Origin: Parvibaculum sp035325945
GTDB lineage: Bacteria > Pseudomonadota > Alphaproteobacteria > Parvibaculales > Parvibaculaceae
Length of the DNA: 64,000 bases
NCBI RefSeq assembly: GCF_035325945.1
Contig: NZ_DAOKYX010000012.1
Span: 12,948 to 76,947, forward strand
Direction: 5' to 3'
Shown here: piece after piece, positions 16,607-25,160 of the stretch
Layout of the letters: every line of letters starts with the position of its first letter
Position numbering within the stretch: the first letter of the stretch is position 1
Made by a program: the position numbers and the translations under genes
Notes under the pieces: generated by a model
Told to the model about the DNA's origin: nothing
Databases searched by the model: none
Seen by the model: only the letters and a program-made list of their open reading frames with translations

Positions 16607-17696
16607 CGCGCCTCTCCGGATAGAGCGAGAGCAATCCTTCGCGGCTCGCCGCCGCCACGCCGCGCTCCGTGACGAGCCCGGTGACGAAACGCGCGGGCGT
16701 CACATCGAAGCCGTAATTCGCGGCGGGGCTTCCCGGCGCGGAAATCTCGACCGTCACGATCTCGCCCTTCTCCGTCCGCCCCGTCATATGCGTGACCTCG
16801 CGGGCGCTGCGCTGCTCGATCGGAATTTCGCGCACGCCATCGCTGAGCGTCCAGTCGATCGTGGTGTGCGGCAGCGCGACATAGAAGGGAACGTCATTGT
16901 CCTGCGCCGCCAGCGCCTTCAGATAGGTGCCGATCTTGTTGGCGACATCGCCCGTCGCCGTCGTCCGGTCCGTGCCGACGATGCAGAGATCGACAAGCCC
17001 GTGCTGCATCAGATGCCCGCCCGTATTGTCGGGAACGATCGTGTGCGGAACGCCGTGACCGCCAAGCTCGAAGGCGGTAAGCGAAGCGCCCTGATTGCGC
17101 GGCCTCGTCTCGTCGACCCAGACGTGAACGGGGATGCCCGCATCATGCGCCATATAGATCGGCGCGAGCGCCGTGCCCCAGTCGACGCAGGCAAGCCAGC
17201 CCGCATTGCAATGGGTGAGCACGTTGACGGTCCGGCCCGGCTTCGATTCCGCGACGCCGCGAATGATCTTGAGGCCGTTGATGCCGATCTGGCGGCAGAT
17301 CTCGACATCATCGTCGCAGATCTTTGCCGCCGCCGCATAGGCAGCCTCGACGCGGCTCCGGCCGCCATGCGGCGTCACGGCCTTCACCATCTCGTCGAGC
17401 GCCCATTTGAGATTGACGGCGGTTGGTCGCGTCGCCGCGAGCATCGCATAGGCTTCGTGGAGCGTGGCGTCGGAGGCATCGTCGCGCAGCGCCAGACAGA
17501 GGCCATAGGCCGCCGTCGCGCCGATGAGCGGCGCGCCGCGAACGATCATGTCCTTGATCGCGCGCGCGGCATCGTCCGCCGAGACGAGGCGAACGAAGTC
17601 AAATTCATGCGGCAGTTTCGTCTGGTCGATCACCTCGATGGACCAGCCGTCATCCGCAACCCGGATCGTGCGATAATGAACGCCGTTGATTTTCAT
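16599..17696 (-). CDS. mtnA: S-methyl-5-thioribose-1-phosphate isomerase
   Basis: A 365-residue enzyme interconverting methylthioribose-1-phosphate and methylthioribulose-1-phosphate. It belongs to the eIF2B-like family. Recognisable blocks are IKDMIVRGAPLIGATAAYGL, the catalytic Cys region LTHCNAGWLACVDWGTAL, VWVDETRPRNQGA, and VGTDRTTATGDVANKIGT with the catalytic Asp. Length and start (MKINGVHYRTI) fit. It lies between the terC-like gene (22 bases upstream) and the aldolase gene, which it overlaps. With mtnP and apt upstream it forms the core of MTA salvage. Confidence 0.95.
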   Translation of the reverse strand: MKINGVHYRTIRVADDGWSIEVIDQTKLPHEFDFVRLVSADDAARAIKDMIVRGAPLIGATAAYGLCLALRDDASDATLHEAYAMLAATRPTAVNLKWALDEMVKAVTPHGGRSRVEAAYAAAAKICDDDVEICRQIGINGLKIIRGVAESKPGRTVNVLTHCNAGWLACVDWGTALAPIYMAHDAGIPVHVWVDETRPRNQGASLTAFELGGHGVPHTIVPDNTGGHLMQHGLVDLCIVGTDRTTATGDVANKIGTYLKALAAQDNDVPFYVALPHTTIDWTLSDGVREIPIEQRSAREVTHMTGRTEKGEIVTVEISAPGSPAANYGFDVTPARFVTGLVTERGVAAASREGLLSLYPERRDG

Positions 17697-17718
17697 GGGC
17701 CCAACCTCTCGACGATTG

Positions 17719-19269
17719 TCAGTCCGTGCCCTGGGCGGGACGATCTTCTATTTCGATCTCCGCGATGCGATGACCTTCCATCTTCGTCACCGTGAAGGCA
17801 AGCCCGTCGCGCTCGAGCCGGTCGCCAAGCTCCGGCAGGCGCCCCAGATACCACATCACATAGCCCGCAATGGTCGAATAATGATCGCCCTGCATCGCGA
17901 GATCGCGCCCGATGGCGACCGCAAGATGGCGAATGTCGGCCCAGCCCTCGACGCGCCAATGCCCCTCGCCGAGTTCGGTTAGCCAGTGGACGCCACTCTC
18001 CTCGTCGGGGAATTCGCCGGCGATCGCCTCCAGCATGTCGGTCGAGGTCACGAGTCCCTCGATGGTGCCATATTCGTCGGTGACGAAAGCGAGCTGAACG
18101 CGCGTGCGCCGGAACATGTCGAGCAGCTTCAGCACGCCGAGCCCCTCATGCACCACGAGCGGCTCCCTGATGCTGCGCTTCTCATCGACGCGGCCCTGCG
18201 TCAGAAGATCCTCCATCAGATCCTTCGCCCGCGCATAGCCGACGAGATCGTCAACCGTGGTGCGGCAGACCGGATAGAGCCCGTGCGAGGAATTGCGCAA
18301 TGTGGCGAGCGTTTTCTCGGCGTCGTCGGCAAGCGAAATCCAGACGATTTCAGGCCGCGGCGTCATGATCGAGCTCACCTGCCGTTCGCCGAGCATGAGA
18401 ACGCCGCTGACCATGGTGCGCTCTTCGGCGCCGAAACCGCCGCCCTCCACCTCCGCCGCCGGCCCCGCAACGCCCGCCTCGCCCTCATCGATCTCACCGC
18501 CCAGCAGGCGGAAGACGGCCTCCGCCGTGCGCTGCCGGAAAGGCCGCGCGGCGGCCAGCTTCGCCCTGTTCCGGTTGGCCCACTGGTTGAACGCTTCGAT
18601 AAGGATGGAAAAGCCGATGGCCGCGTAGAGATAGCCTTTGGGAATATGGAAGCCGAAGCCTTCCGCGATCAGGCTGAAGCCGATCATCATTAGAAAGCCG
18701 AGGCAGAGCACGACGACGGTCGGATGCGCGTTGACGAAGGTGGTCAGCGGCTTGGAAGCAAGCATCATCACCAGAATGGCAATGATGACGGCAATCATCA
18801 TGACCGCAAGATTGTCGACCATCCCGACGGCGGTGACGACGCTGTCGATCGAGAAGACGGCATCGAGAATGATGATCTGCGTGACGATAAGCCAGAAGCC
18901 CGCATGAACCTTGGGCGCGTTCCGGTCCGTCTGCGGCGGCTCCAGCCGCTCATGCAGTTCTCTCGTCGCTTTGGTGAGCAGGAACATGCCGCCCGCAAGC
19001 ATGATGAGATCGCGGCCCGAGGCGGTTACTCCGTAGACAGTGACGAGCGGCGCCGTCAGCGTCACGAGCCATGAGATGCTGGCAAGGAGCCCGAGGCGCA
19101 TGATGAGTGCGAGGCTGAGCCCGGTCAGCCGCGCCCGGTCGCGCTGATGCGGCGGCAGCTTGTCTGCAAGGATCGCGATGAAGACGAGATTGTCGATACC
19201 GAGGACGATCTCGAGCACGACAAGAGTGGTGAGACCCAGCCAGATCGTCGGATCAGCAATCCATTCCAT
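17719..19269 (-). CDS. TerC-family membrane protein with CBS pair and CorC/HlyC domain
   Basis: A 516-residue protein. Residues 1-230 are a TerC-type membrane domain of about seven segments, with acidic motifs EIVLGIDNLVFI and DAVFSIDSVVTAVGM. Residues about 300-420 form a CBS pair (SIMTPRPEIVWI through FVTDEYGTIEGLVT). The last 85 residues are a CorC_HlyC domain (HYSTIAGYVMWYLGRLPELG). The architecture equals E. coli YoaE/YegH. TerC proteins are thought to export metals such as manganese, and the CBS part suggests nucleotide sensing. It is embedded, with gaps of 9 and 22 bases, between apt and mtnA. A role in MTA metabolism is not obvious; adenosine-type ligand sensing by the CBS pair is only a speculation. 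Confidence 0.9.
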   Translation of the reverse strand: MEWIADPTIWLGLTTLVVLEIVLGIDNLVFIAILADKLPPHQRDRARLTGLSLALIMRLGLLASISWLVTLTAPLVTVYGVTASGRDLIMLAGGMFLLTKATRELHERLEPPQTDRNAPKVHAGFWLIVTQIIILDAVFSIDSVVTAVGMVDNLAVMMIAVIIAILVMMLASKPLTTFVNAHPTVVVLCLGFLMMIGFSLIAEGFGFHIPKGYLYAAIGFSILIEAFNQWANRNRAKLAAARPFRQRTAEAVFRLLGGEIDEGEAGVAGPAAEVEGGGFGAEERTMVSGVLMLGERQVSSIMTPRPEIVWISLADDAEKTLATLRNSSHGLYPVCRTTVDDLVGYARAKDLMEDLLTQGRVDEKRSIREPLVVHEGLGVLKLLDMFRRTRVQLAFVTDEYGTIEGLVTSTDMLEAIAGEFPDEESGVHWLTELGEGHWRVEGWADIRHLAVAIGRDLAMQGDHYSTIAGYVMWYLGRLPELGDRLERDGLAFTVTKMEGHRIAEIEIEDRPAQGTD

Positions 19270-19278
19270 CGGAAGTGT

Positions 19279-19806
19279 TCAGTGCCCCTCGAATGAGCAG
19301 AGCGACAAAACCTCGATATCGAACGCTTCGAGCCGCTGACGCCCGCCAAGTTCCGGAAGCTCGATGACGAAGCTCGCCGCCATGACATTGCCACCGGCGC
19401 GCGCAATGAGCTTGACCGCCGCTTCCGCCGTGCCGCCCGTCGCGATGAGATCGTCGATCAGCAGCACGCGGTCGCCTTCGCCGACCGCATCCGAATGAAT
19501 TTCCACCGTATCGGTGCCGTATTCGAGATCATATTCCTGGCCGATGGTCTTCCAGGGCAGCTTGCCCTTCTTGCGGACGGGCACGAAACCGAGCTCGAGC
19601 TGATGCGCGACCGCTCCGCCGAGAATGAAACCGCGCGCCTCGATTCCCGCCACGAGATCGAACTTCGCACCCTTGTGAAGATCGACCAGCGCATCGACCG
19701 CCTGCCGGAAGCCCGCGGCGTCACCCAGCAAGGTCGTGATGTCGCGGAACAGGATTCCGGGCTTCGGATAGTCGGGAATGGTGCGGATGAAATCTTTGAC
19801 GTCCAT
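19279..19806 (-). CDS. apt: Adenine phosphoribosyltransferase
   Basis: A 175-residue cytoplasmic enzyme turning adenine and PRPP into AMP. The PRPP-binding motif VLLIDDLIATGGTAEAA is intact. The N-terminal FIRTIPDYPKPGILFRDITT block and the flexible-loop region KKGKLPWKTIGQEYDLEYGTD are typical of Apt. It is 11 bases downstream of mtnP in the same direction, which fits recycling of the adenine released by MtnP. Confidence 0.97.
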   Translation of the reverse strand: MDVKDFIRTIPDYPKPGILFRDITTLLGDAAGFRQAVDALVDLHKGAKFDLVAGIEARGFILGGAVAHQLELGFVPVRKKGKLPWKTIGQEYDLEYGTDTVEIHSDAVGEGDRVLLIDDLIATGGTAEAAVKLIARAGGNVMAASFVIELPELGGRQRLEAFDIEVLSLCSFEGH

Positions 19807-19817
19807 GGTCTCCAGCC

Positions 19818-20711
19818 TCAGCTTGCCGGGCGCAGCACACGGCCGGCGACCGCATCGAGCTTCCTGACGAGTTCGGGGTCGCGCTTGGCCGGCGCGGTGA
19901 TGAGCGCGGTATCGAGCACACGGTCGAAGCCCTGCGGCGAAGGCGCGCGCTCCGGCCCGAAGCTCTCCGCGACCGCGCGAACCACGGCCCGCGCATGGCC
20001 GGCATTTTCCTCCAGCACGCGCACCACATCCGAAACCTCGACATGCGCATGATGCGGATGCCAGCAGTCATAATCCGTCACCATGGCGACGGTCGCGTAA
20101 CAGATCTCCGCCTCGCGCGCGAGCTTGGCCTCCGGCATGTTGGTCATGCCGATGACGGAGCATCCCCAGGAACGATAGAGGTTCGATTCCGCGAGGGTCG
20201 AGAATTGCGGCCCCTCCATCACGAGATAGGTGCCGCCGCGCGAATAGCGTATGTCGTTGGCCTTGCAGGCCGCCTCGATATGGTCGCCGAGGCGTGGGCA
20301 GACGGGCTCGGCCATCGAGACATGCGCCACGAACCCCTCGCCGAAAAAGCTCTTCTCGCGCGCGAAGGTGCGGTCGATGAACTGATCGACGATGACGAAA
20401 GTGCCCGGCGGCAATTCCTCCTTGAGCGAACCGACCGCCGAAACCGAAATGATGTCGGTAACGCCCACGCGCTTGAGCGCGTCGATATTGGCCCGGTAGT
20501 TGATGCTCGATGGCGAATGGGGGTGGCCGCGCCCGTGACGCGGCAGAAACACCATCTCGACCGGGCCGTTCGCGGTCGGCAGCTCGCCGAAATGAAGCTC
20601 GTCCGACGGCTCGCCCCAAGGCGTCGAAACGCGCTCCCAGCGCTCGTTCCGCAAGCCCGGAAGCTCATAGACGCCGCTGCCGCCGATCACGCCCAGAACT
20701 GTCTTCGCCAT
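19818..20711 (-). CDS. mtnP: 5'-methylthioadenosine phosphorylase
   Basis: A 297-residue phosphorylase converting methylthioadenosine and phosphate to adenine and methylthioribose-1-phosphate. The N-terminus has IGGSGVYELPGL, followed by the phosphate-binding LPRHGRGHPHSPSSINYRAN. The specificity region MTNMPEAKLAREAEICYA and TDYDCW is of the MTAP type (Asp favouring 6-aminopurines) rather than the PNP type. Length agrees with MTAP. It is the first gene of the operon mtnP-apt-terC-mtnA-aldolase. Confidence 0.93.
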   Translation of the reverse strand: MAKTVLGVIGGSGVYELPGLRNERWERVSTPWGEPSDELHFGELPTANGPVEMVFLPRHGRGHPHSPSSINYRANIDALKRVGVTDIISVSAVGSLKEELPPGTFVIVDQFIDRTFAREKSFFGEGFVAHVSMAEPVCPRLGDHIEAACKANDIRYSRGGTYLVMEGPQFSTLAESNLYRSWGCSVIGMTNMPEAKLAREAEICYATVAMVTDYDCWHPHHAHVEVSDVVRVLEENAGHARAVVRAVAESFGPERAPSPQGFDRVLDTALITAPAKRDPELVRKLDAVAGRVLRPAS

Positions 20712-20782
20712 CGCCGCTCCTCACTGCCGATACGCCGGCCAAACCGGCGGGACCATAACAAGAAATTCCGCGATGAACATGA

Positions 20783-20807
20783 AAAAGGGCCTCCTGAGAG
20801 GCCCTTT
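20783..20807 (-). terminator. Terminator of the petABC operon
   Basis: GGGCCTC (20787-20793) and GAGGCCC (20798-20804) form a stem with a CTGA loop, flanked by AAAAA on one side and TTTT on the other. Read on the minus strand it is a hairpin followed by five T, 24 bases after the cytochrome c1 stop. It could also act weakly on the other strand. Confidence 0.88.
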
Positions 20808-20830
20808 TCCGCCTGAAATGCCGTGTGGCG

Positions 20831-21658
20831 TCAGTGCTGGTCCTGCCAGACCTTCCGCGTCACGAAATAGAGGAGACCCGCCAGCGCGAGGAGATAGAGC
20901 GCGACCTGGAAGCCGAGGCGGTGGCGCTGCTCGAGCTTGGGTTCGGCCATCCACATCATGAAGTGCGCCACGTCCTTCGCCTCCTGATCGAGGGTGTTCG
21001 GCGTGCCGTCCTCATAGTCGACCTGGCCGTCGCTCAGCGGCGCGGGCATGGCGATGATGCCGCCGCCCGCCGTGAAGGCCGGGTTGTAGTGGCCGCCCGC
21101 CGGAACGGTGACGTCGGCCGGCGCTTCCGCATAGCTCGTCAGCAGGGTGTAGATATAGGTCGCCCCGCCCTCGCGCGCCTTGGCCATGAGCGAGAGATCC
21201 GGCGGCGCGGCGCCGAGCGCGGCCGCGGCCGCTTCCTCGTTCGGATAGGGCGAGGGGAAGACGTCGCTCGGCTTGCCGTCACGCTCGAACATCTCGCCCG
21301 AAGCGTCGGGTCCGTCCTGAACCTTGATTTCGGCGGCAAGCGCCTTCACCTCGGCCTCGGAGAATTCCGGTCCGCCCGGCTCGCCGAGATTGCGGAAGTG
21401 CAGATACTTCGCCGAGTGGCAGGTCGCGCAGACTTCCTTGTAGACCTTGTAGCCGCGGCGAAGCGCGTCGCGGTCATAGGTGCCGAACGGCCCCTCGAAG
21501 GACCAGTTCACCTGCTTCAGATGGGCCTCGCCACCCTCGGCGCGAACCGGCCCCGACAGGGCGAAGACCGCGCCGAAGGCCACCGCCGCAACCGCGGCGA
21601 CACCTGCGAGCTTCACGCCGAAGCGCGAGCGGGAAGAAGTTCCGATCATCTTTGTCAT
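20831..21658 (-). CDS. petC: Cytochrome c1 of the bc1 complex
   Basis: A 275-residue membrane-anchored cytochrome, complex III subunit, carrying electrons from the Rieske protein to cytochrome c. An N-terminal signal segment (about 15-40, ending VRAEGG) exports it. The haem site is CATCHS near residue 73, the distal Met ligand is in GIIAMPAPLSDG, and the C-terminal anchor is ALYLLALAGLLYFVTRKVW. I chose the ATG at 21658 because a strong AGGGGAGAG site precedes it. The gap to cytochrome b is 17 bases. Confidence 0.95.
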   Translation of the reverse strand: MTKMIGTSSRSRFGVKLAGVAAVAAVAFGAVFALSGPVRAEGGEAHLKQVNWSFEGPFGTYDRDALRRGYKVYKEVCATCHSAKYLHFRNLGEPGGPEFSEAEVKALAAEIKVQDGPDASGEMFERDGKPSDVFPSPYPNEEAAAAALGAAPPDLSLMAKAREGGATYIYTLLTSYAEAPADVTVPAGGHYNPAFTAGGGIIAMPAPLSDGQVDYEDGTPNTLDQEAKDVAHFMMWMAEPKLEQRHRLGFQVALYLLALAGLLYFVTRKVWQDQH

Positions 21659-21675
21659 TTGGCTCTCTCCCCTGC

Positions 21676-22944
21676 TCAGTTCTTCGCGGCGGATTTGCCA
21701 AGAACCGATGCGGCGATGCTCTCGGGCAGCTGCTTCGGCTTCTCGATCAGCCCCAGCACGGGGAAGAGAACGAGGAAGTGGAAGAAGTAGTAGAAGGTCA
21801 GGATGCGCGCGAGATGCGTCACCGTGAAGGCGATCTCGCCGACCTGCATGACGACCATGTCGGGCGTCTTCGCACCGCACCAGCCAAGCCCCAGACACAC
21901 GACGAAGTGAATCCAGAAGAACTGCTTGAAGAGCGGGCGGAAGCGCGCCGAGCGCACCTTCGACGTGTCGAGCCAGGGCAGCACGAAGAGGATGCCGATG
22001 GCGCCGAACATGAGCAGCACGCCACCGAGCTTGTCGGGCACTGCGCGAAGGATCGCGTAGAAGGGCAGCAGGTACCATTCCGGCACGATATGGGGCGGCG
22101 TCTTCAGCGGATTGGCCACCTCGTAGTTCGCAACGTCGCCGAGCGAGTTCGGATTGAAGAACACGAAGAAGGCGAACATGAGCAGGAAGATCGACATGCC
22201 GAACAGGTCCTTCGCCGTCGCATAGGGCGTGAAGGGAACCGTGTCCTGATCCTTGTTCTTGACCTCGATGCCTGCCGGATTGTTCTGCCCGGTCACATGC
22301 AGCGCCCAGATGTGCAGAATGACGACACCGGCGATGAGGAACGGGAAGAGATAGTGCAGCGAGAAGAAGCGGTTGAGCGTCGGATCGCCGATCGAGAAAC
22401 CGCCCCAGAGCCAGGTCGAGATCGACTGGCCGACGAACGGAATCGCGCTGAAGAGGTTGGTGATAACCGTCGCGCCCCAGAAGCTCATCTGGCCCCAGGG
22501 AAGCACATAGCCGAAGAAGGCCGTCGCCATCATCAGCAGGTAAATGAGCACGCCGAGAATCCACAGCACCTCGCGCGGCGCCTTGTAGGAGCCGTAATAG
22601 AGGCCGCGGAACATGTGGACATAGACGGCGATGAAGAACATCGACGCGCCGTTCGCGTGGATATAGCGCAGCAGCCAGCCATAGTTCACATCGCGCATGA
22701 TGTGCTCGACGCTGGCGAAGGCCAGTTCCGTCTGCGGGATATAGTGCATGGCGAGCACGATGCCGGTGACGATCTGGACGGCAAGGCACATGGTGAGGAT
22801 GCCGCCGAACGTCCACCAGTAGTTGAGATTCTTCGGCACGGGGTAGCTCACCGCCGTGTCATGTGCGAGCCGGACGATCGGCAGGCGCGCATCAAGCCAG
22901 CGCGAGAAGCCGTTACCGGGATTGTAGGTGCTGTGACCGCTCAT
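21676..22944 (-). CDS. petB: Cytochrome b of the bc1 complex
   Basis: A 422-residue integral membrane subunit of complex III with eight transmembrane helices. The haem-ligand histidines occur in pairs on the second and fourth helices (VLAMHYIP, VHMFRGLYYGSYK and FLIAGVVILHIWALHVTG). The Qo site motif is present as VPEWYLLPFY (PEWY). Length is usual for alphaproteobacterial cytochrome b. It is the middle gene of petABC, 13 bases after the Rieske gene. Confidence 0.97.
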   Translation of the reverse strand: MSGHSTYNPGNGFSRWLDARLPIVRLAHDTAVSYPVPKNLNYWWTFGGILTMCLAVQIVTGIVLAMHYIPQTELAFASVEHIMRDVNYGWLLRYIHANGASMFFIAVYVHMFRGLYYGSYKAPREVLWILGVLIYLLMMATAFFGYVLPWGQMSFWGATVITNLFSAIPFVGQSISTWLWGGFSIGDPTLNRFFSLHYLFPFLIAGVVILHIWALHVTGQNNPAGIEVKNKDQDTVPFTPYATAKDLFGMSIFLLMFAFFVFFNPNSLGDVANYEVANPLKTPPHIVPEWYLLPFYAILRAVPDKLGGVLLMFGAIGILFVLPWLDTSKVRSARFRPLFKQFFWIHFVVCLGLGWCGAKTPDMVVMQVGEIAFTVTHLARILTFYYFFHFLVLFPVLGLIEKPKQLPESIAASVLGKSAAKN

Positions 22945-22957
22945 ATTTCGCGTCCCC

Positions 22958-23497
22958 TCAGCCGATTTTTATCTTGGTGTCGGAAATGAACGAATAGGGC
23001 GGAACCGCGAGGTTGAGCGGCGCGGGCCCCTTTCTGATGCGGCCGGAGGTGTCGTAGACCGAGCCGTGGCAGGGGCAGAAATAGCCGTTATATTCGCCCT
23101 TGTAGGCGAGCGGCACGCAACCCAGATGGGTGCAGATACCGACAAGGACGAGCCACTGCCGCTCGAGTTCGCCGTTCGGGCCCTTCATGACGCGCTGGTC
23201 GTCCGTCTCCGGATCGGGGAGCGAGGCGACATCGACCTCATCGGCCGCCTTGATCTCCGCCTCGGAGCGGTGGCGCACGAAGACCGGCTTGCCGCGCCAC
23301 TTGATCGTGATTTCCTGACCGACCGGGATGTTGGAAAGATCGACCTCGGTGGAGGCGAGCGCCAGAACCGAGGCGTCCGGGTTCATCTGGTCGATGAGCG
23401 GCCAGACGGCGGCAGCTGCTCCGACGGCAGCGAAGGCGCCAGTGGCCACATAAAGGAAGTCGCGCCGTGTGGGCTCGTCCGCGTGGATTTCTGCCAC
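22958..23497 (-). CDS. petA: Rieske iron-sulfur subunit of the bc1 complex, GTG start
   Basis: A 179-residue Rieske protein. The twin-arginine-like signal-anchor PTRRDFLYVATGAFAAVG opens the protein. The [2Fe-2S] ligands are in CTHLGCVPL and FCPCHGSVYD, with the conserved disulfide cysteines. The only start that gives a normal N-terminus is the GTG at 23497 (read as MAEIHADEPTRRDF). It has a clear AAGGAG site eight to ten bases upstream; the frame is open further upstream without homology. It is the first gene of the bc1 operon. Confidence 0.94.
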   Translation of the reverse strand: MAEIHADEPTRRDFLYVATGAFAAVGAAAAVWPLIDQMNPDASVLALASTEVDLSNIPVGQEITIKWRGKPVFVRHRSEAEIKAADEVDVASLPDPETDDQRVMKGPNGELERQWLVLVGICTHLGCVPLAYKGEYNGYFCPCHGSVYDTSGRIRKGPAPLNLAVPPYSFISDTKIKIG

Positions 23498-23767
23498 GGT
23501 TGAGGTCTCCTTGAATGAAAGGCCTGACGCCGCTCTCCCACCCCTTCCGGCGGCCCTTCGAGGAAACTCCCCCCAAGGTCGAAGCGACGCGGCACACCCG
23601 CATATTAAGAGCGAAAGCCCCCGATTCCGGGACCGAATCCCCGGACTTCGCCCCATATGCGGCGTTTTGTGGCATCCATCGGGGAGCTTGTCCAGCCCCG
23701 GCTTCACTGTGGCAGGATGACGCATCGCCGCATAGTTCAATCAATGCCCCCGAGCCGGAAGAGACCG

Positions 23768-24271
23768 ATGCGCCTTGCCCTTTTCGAGCCCGATATTCCC
23801 CAGAACACCGGCACGCTGATCCGCCTCGGCGCCTGCCTTGGCGTCCCGGTCGATGTGATCGAACCCTGTGGTTTCCCCTGGGGCGACCGGGGTGTCAGGC
23901 GGGCCGGCCTCGACTATATCGGCCTTGCGGAGGTGACGCGGCACGCGAGCTGGGAGGCTTTTCTGGCCGCCCGGCAGTTCAGCGGCGAACAGGGCGAGCG
24001 CCTCATCCTCCTGACGACGAAGAGCGCCGAGCCCTATTGGCGCTTCTCGTTCCGCCCCGGCGACACGCTTCTCCTCGGCCGGGAATCGGTCGGCGTTCCG
24101 CCCCATGTCCATGAACGGGCCGACGCCCGCCTCACCGTGCCCATGCGCCCGGATACCCGCTCCCTCAATGTCGCGATCGCCGCCGCCATGGTGCTCGGCG
24201 AGGGCTTGAGGCAGACAGGAGCGTTTCCGGCCGCTACAAATGCGGCGTCAATTTCTGGAGGCGGGGCATGA
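23768..24271 (+). CDS. trmL: tRNA (cytidine/uridine-2'-O-)-methyltransferase TrmL
   Basis: A 167-residue SPOUT-class methyltransferase acting on the wobble ribose 34 of leucine tRNAs. Family blocks are LALFEPDIPQNTGTLIRL, GFPWGDRGVRRAGLDY, LLLGRESVGVPPHVHE and RSLNVAIAAAMVLGEGLRQTG (the knot region with Ser-Leu-Asn). The ATG at 23768 begins the homology. It is divergent from petABC and its last codons overlap the hemF start (ATGA). Confidence 0.93.
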   Translation: MRLALFEPDIPQNTGTLIRLGACLGVPVDVIEPCGFPWGDRGVRRAGLDYIGLAEVTRHASWEAFLAARQFSGEQGERLILLTTKSAEPYWRFSFRPGDTLLLGRESVGVPPHVHERADARLTVPMRPDTRSLNVAIAAAMVLGEGLRQTGAFPAATNAASISGGGA

Positions 24272-25146
24272 CGGATCTCACCGAAAAGCGAAAGGCGCGC
24301 GCGGCAGCCTGGTTTCGCGAATTGCGCGACATGATTTGCGCCGAATTCGAGAAGCTGGAGGACGAGCTCGCCGGCACCTATGCGGAGCGTCAGCCCGGCC
24401 GCTTCGTCCGCACTCCCTGGACGCGCGGCGACGGCACGAAGGACGAAGGCGGCGGCGAAATGTCGGTCATGCATGGCCGCGTCTTCGAGAAGGTCGGCGT
24501 ACACATCTCGACCGTGCATGGCGAGTTTTCGGAGGATTTCCGCAAGCAGATCCAGGGCGCCGAGGAAGACCCCCGCTTCTGGGCCTCGGGCATCTCGCTC
24601 ATCGCCCATATGCAGAACCCGCGCGTGCCCGCCGTTCACATGAACACGCGCCATGTCGTGACGACGAAGGCCTGGTTCGGCGGTGGCGGCGACCTCACGC
24701 CGGTGCTCGACGTCCAGCGCCGCGACGACCACCCCGACACGATGGACTTCCACGCCGCCTACAAGCGCGCCTGCGACAAGCATGATGCGAGCTATTACCC
24801 GCGCTTCAAGAAATGGTGTGACGAATATTTCTTCCTGCCCCACCGCAACGAGCCGCGCGGCACGGGCGGCATCTTCTATGACCACCACGACACGGGCGAC
24901 TGGGAGAAGGATTTCACCTTCACGCAGGATGTCGGCCGCGCCTTCCTCGACATCTATCCCGACCTCGTCCGCCGCCACATGAACGAGGCGTGGACGCCGG
25001 AGGAGCGCGAGGAACAGCTCGTACGCCGCGGCCGCTATGTCGAGTTCAACCTGCTTTATGACCGCGGCACGGTCTTCGGCCTCAAGACCGGCGGCAATGT
25101 GAACTCGATCCTGTCTTCCATGCCGCCCGAGGTGAAATGGCCGTGA
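24268..25146 (+). CDS. hemF: Oxygen-dependent coproporphyrinogen-III oxidase
   Basis: A 292-residue enzyme for aerobic haem synthesis, decarboxylating coproporphyrinogen III to protoporphyrinogen IX with O2. Signatures are TPWTRGDGTKDEGGGEMSV, VFEKVGVHISTVHGEF, HMNTRHVVTTKAWFGGGGDL and GRYVEFNLLYDRGTVFGL. The length fits. It overlaps trmL and precedes a YbaK gene by 14 bases. The anaerobic counterpart hemN lies next on the opposite strand. Confidence 0.97.
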   Translation: MTDLTEKRKARAAAWFRELRDMICAEFEKLEDELAGTYAERQPGRFVRTPWTRGDGTKDEGGGEMSVMHGRVFEKVGVHISTVHGEFSEDFRKQIQGAEEDPRFWASGISLIAHMQNPRVPAVHMNTRHVVTTKAWFGGGGDLTPVLDVQRRDDHPDTMDFHAAYKRACDKHDASYYPRFKKWCDEYFFLPHRNEPRGTGGIFYDHHDTGDWEKDFTFTQDVGRAFLDIYPDLVRRHMNEAWTPEEREEQLVRRGRYVEFNLLYDRGTVFGLKTGGNVNSILSSMPPEVKWP

Positions 25147-25160
25147 AGGCTTGACGGCCA

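Noticed and set aside
20831..22816. A single 661-codon minus-strand frame covering cytochrome c1 and much of cytochrome b in another phase
   Set aside because: Only its last 275 codons, from 21658, encode cytochrome c1. The rest is an out-of-frame reading of petB, so it is not a fusion.
21652..22989. A 445-codon plus-strand frame opposite cytochrome b
   Set aside because: A high-GC shadow of petB; charged repeats of Glu, His and Arg with no family resemblance.
23498..23740. Upstream extension of the Rieske gene
   Set aside because: The frame is open but the sequence before the GTG at 23497 is not Rieske-like, and a good ribosome-binding site precedes the GTG.
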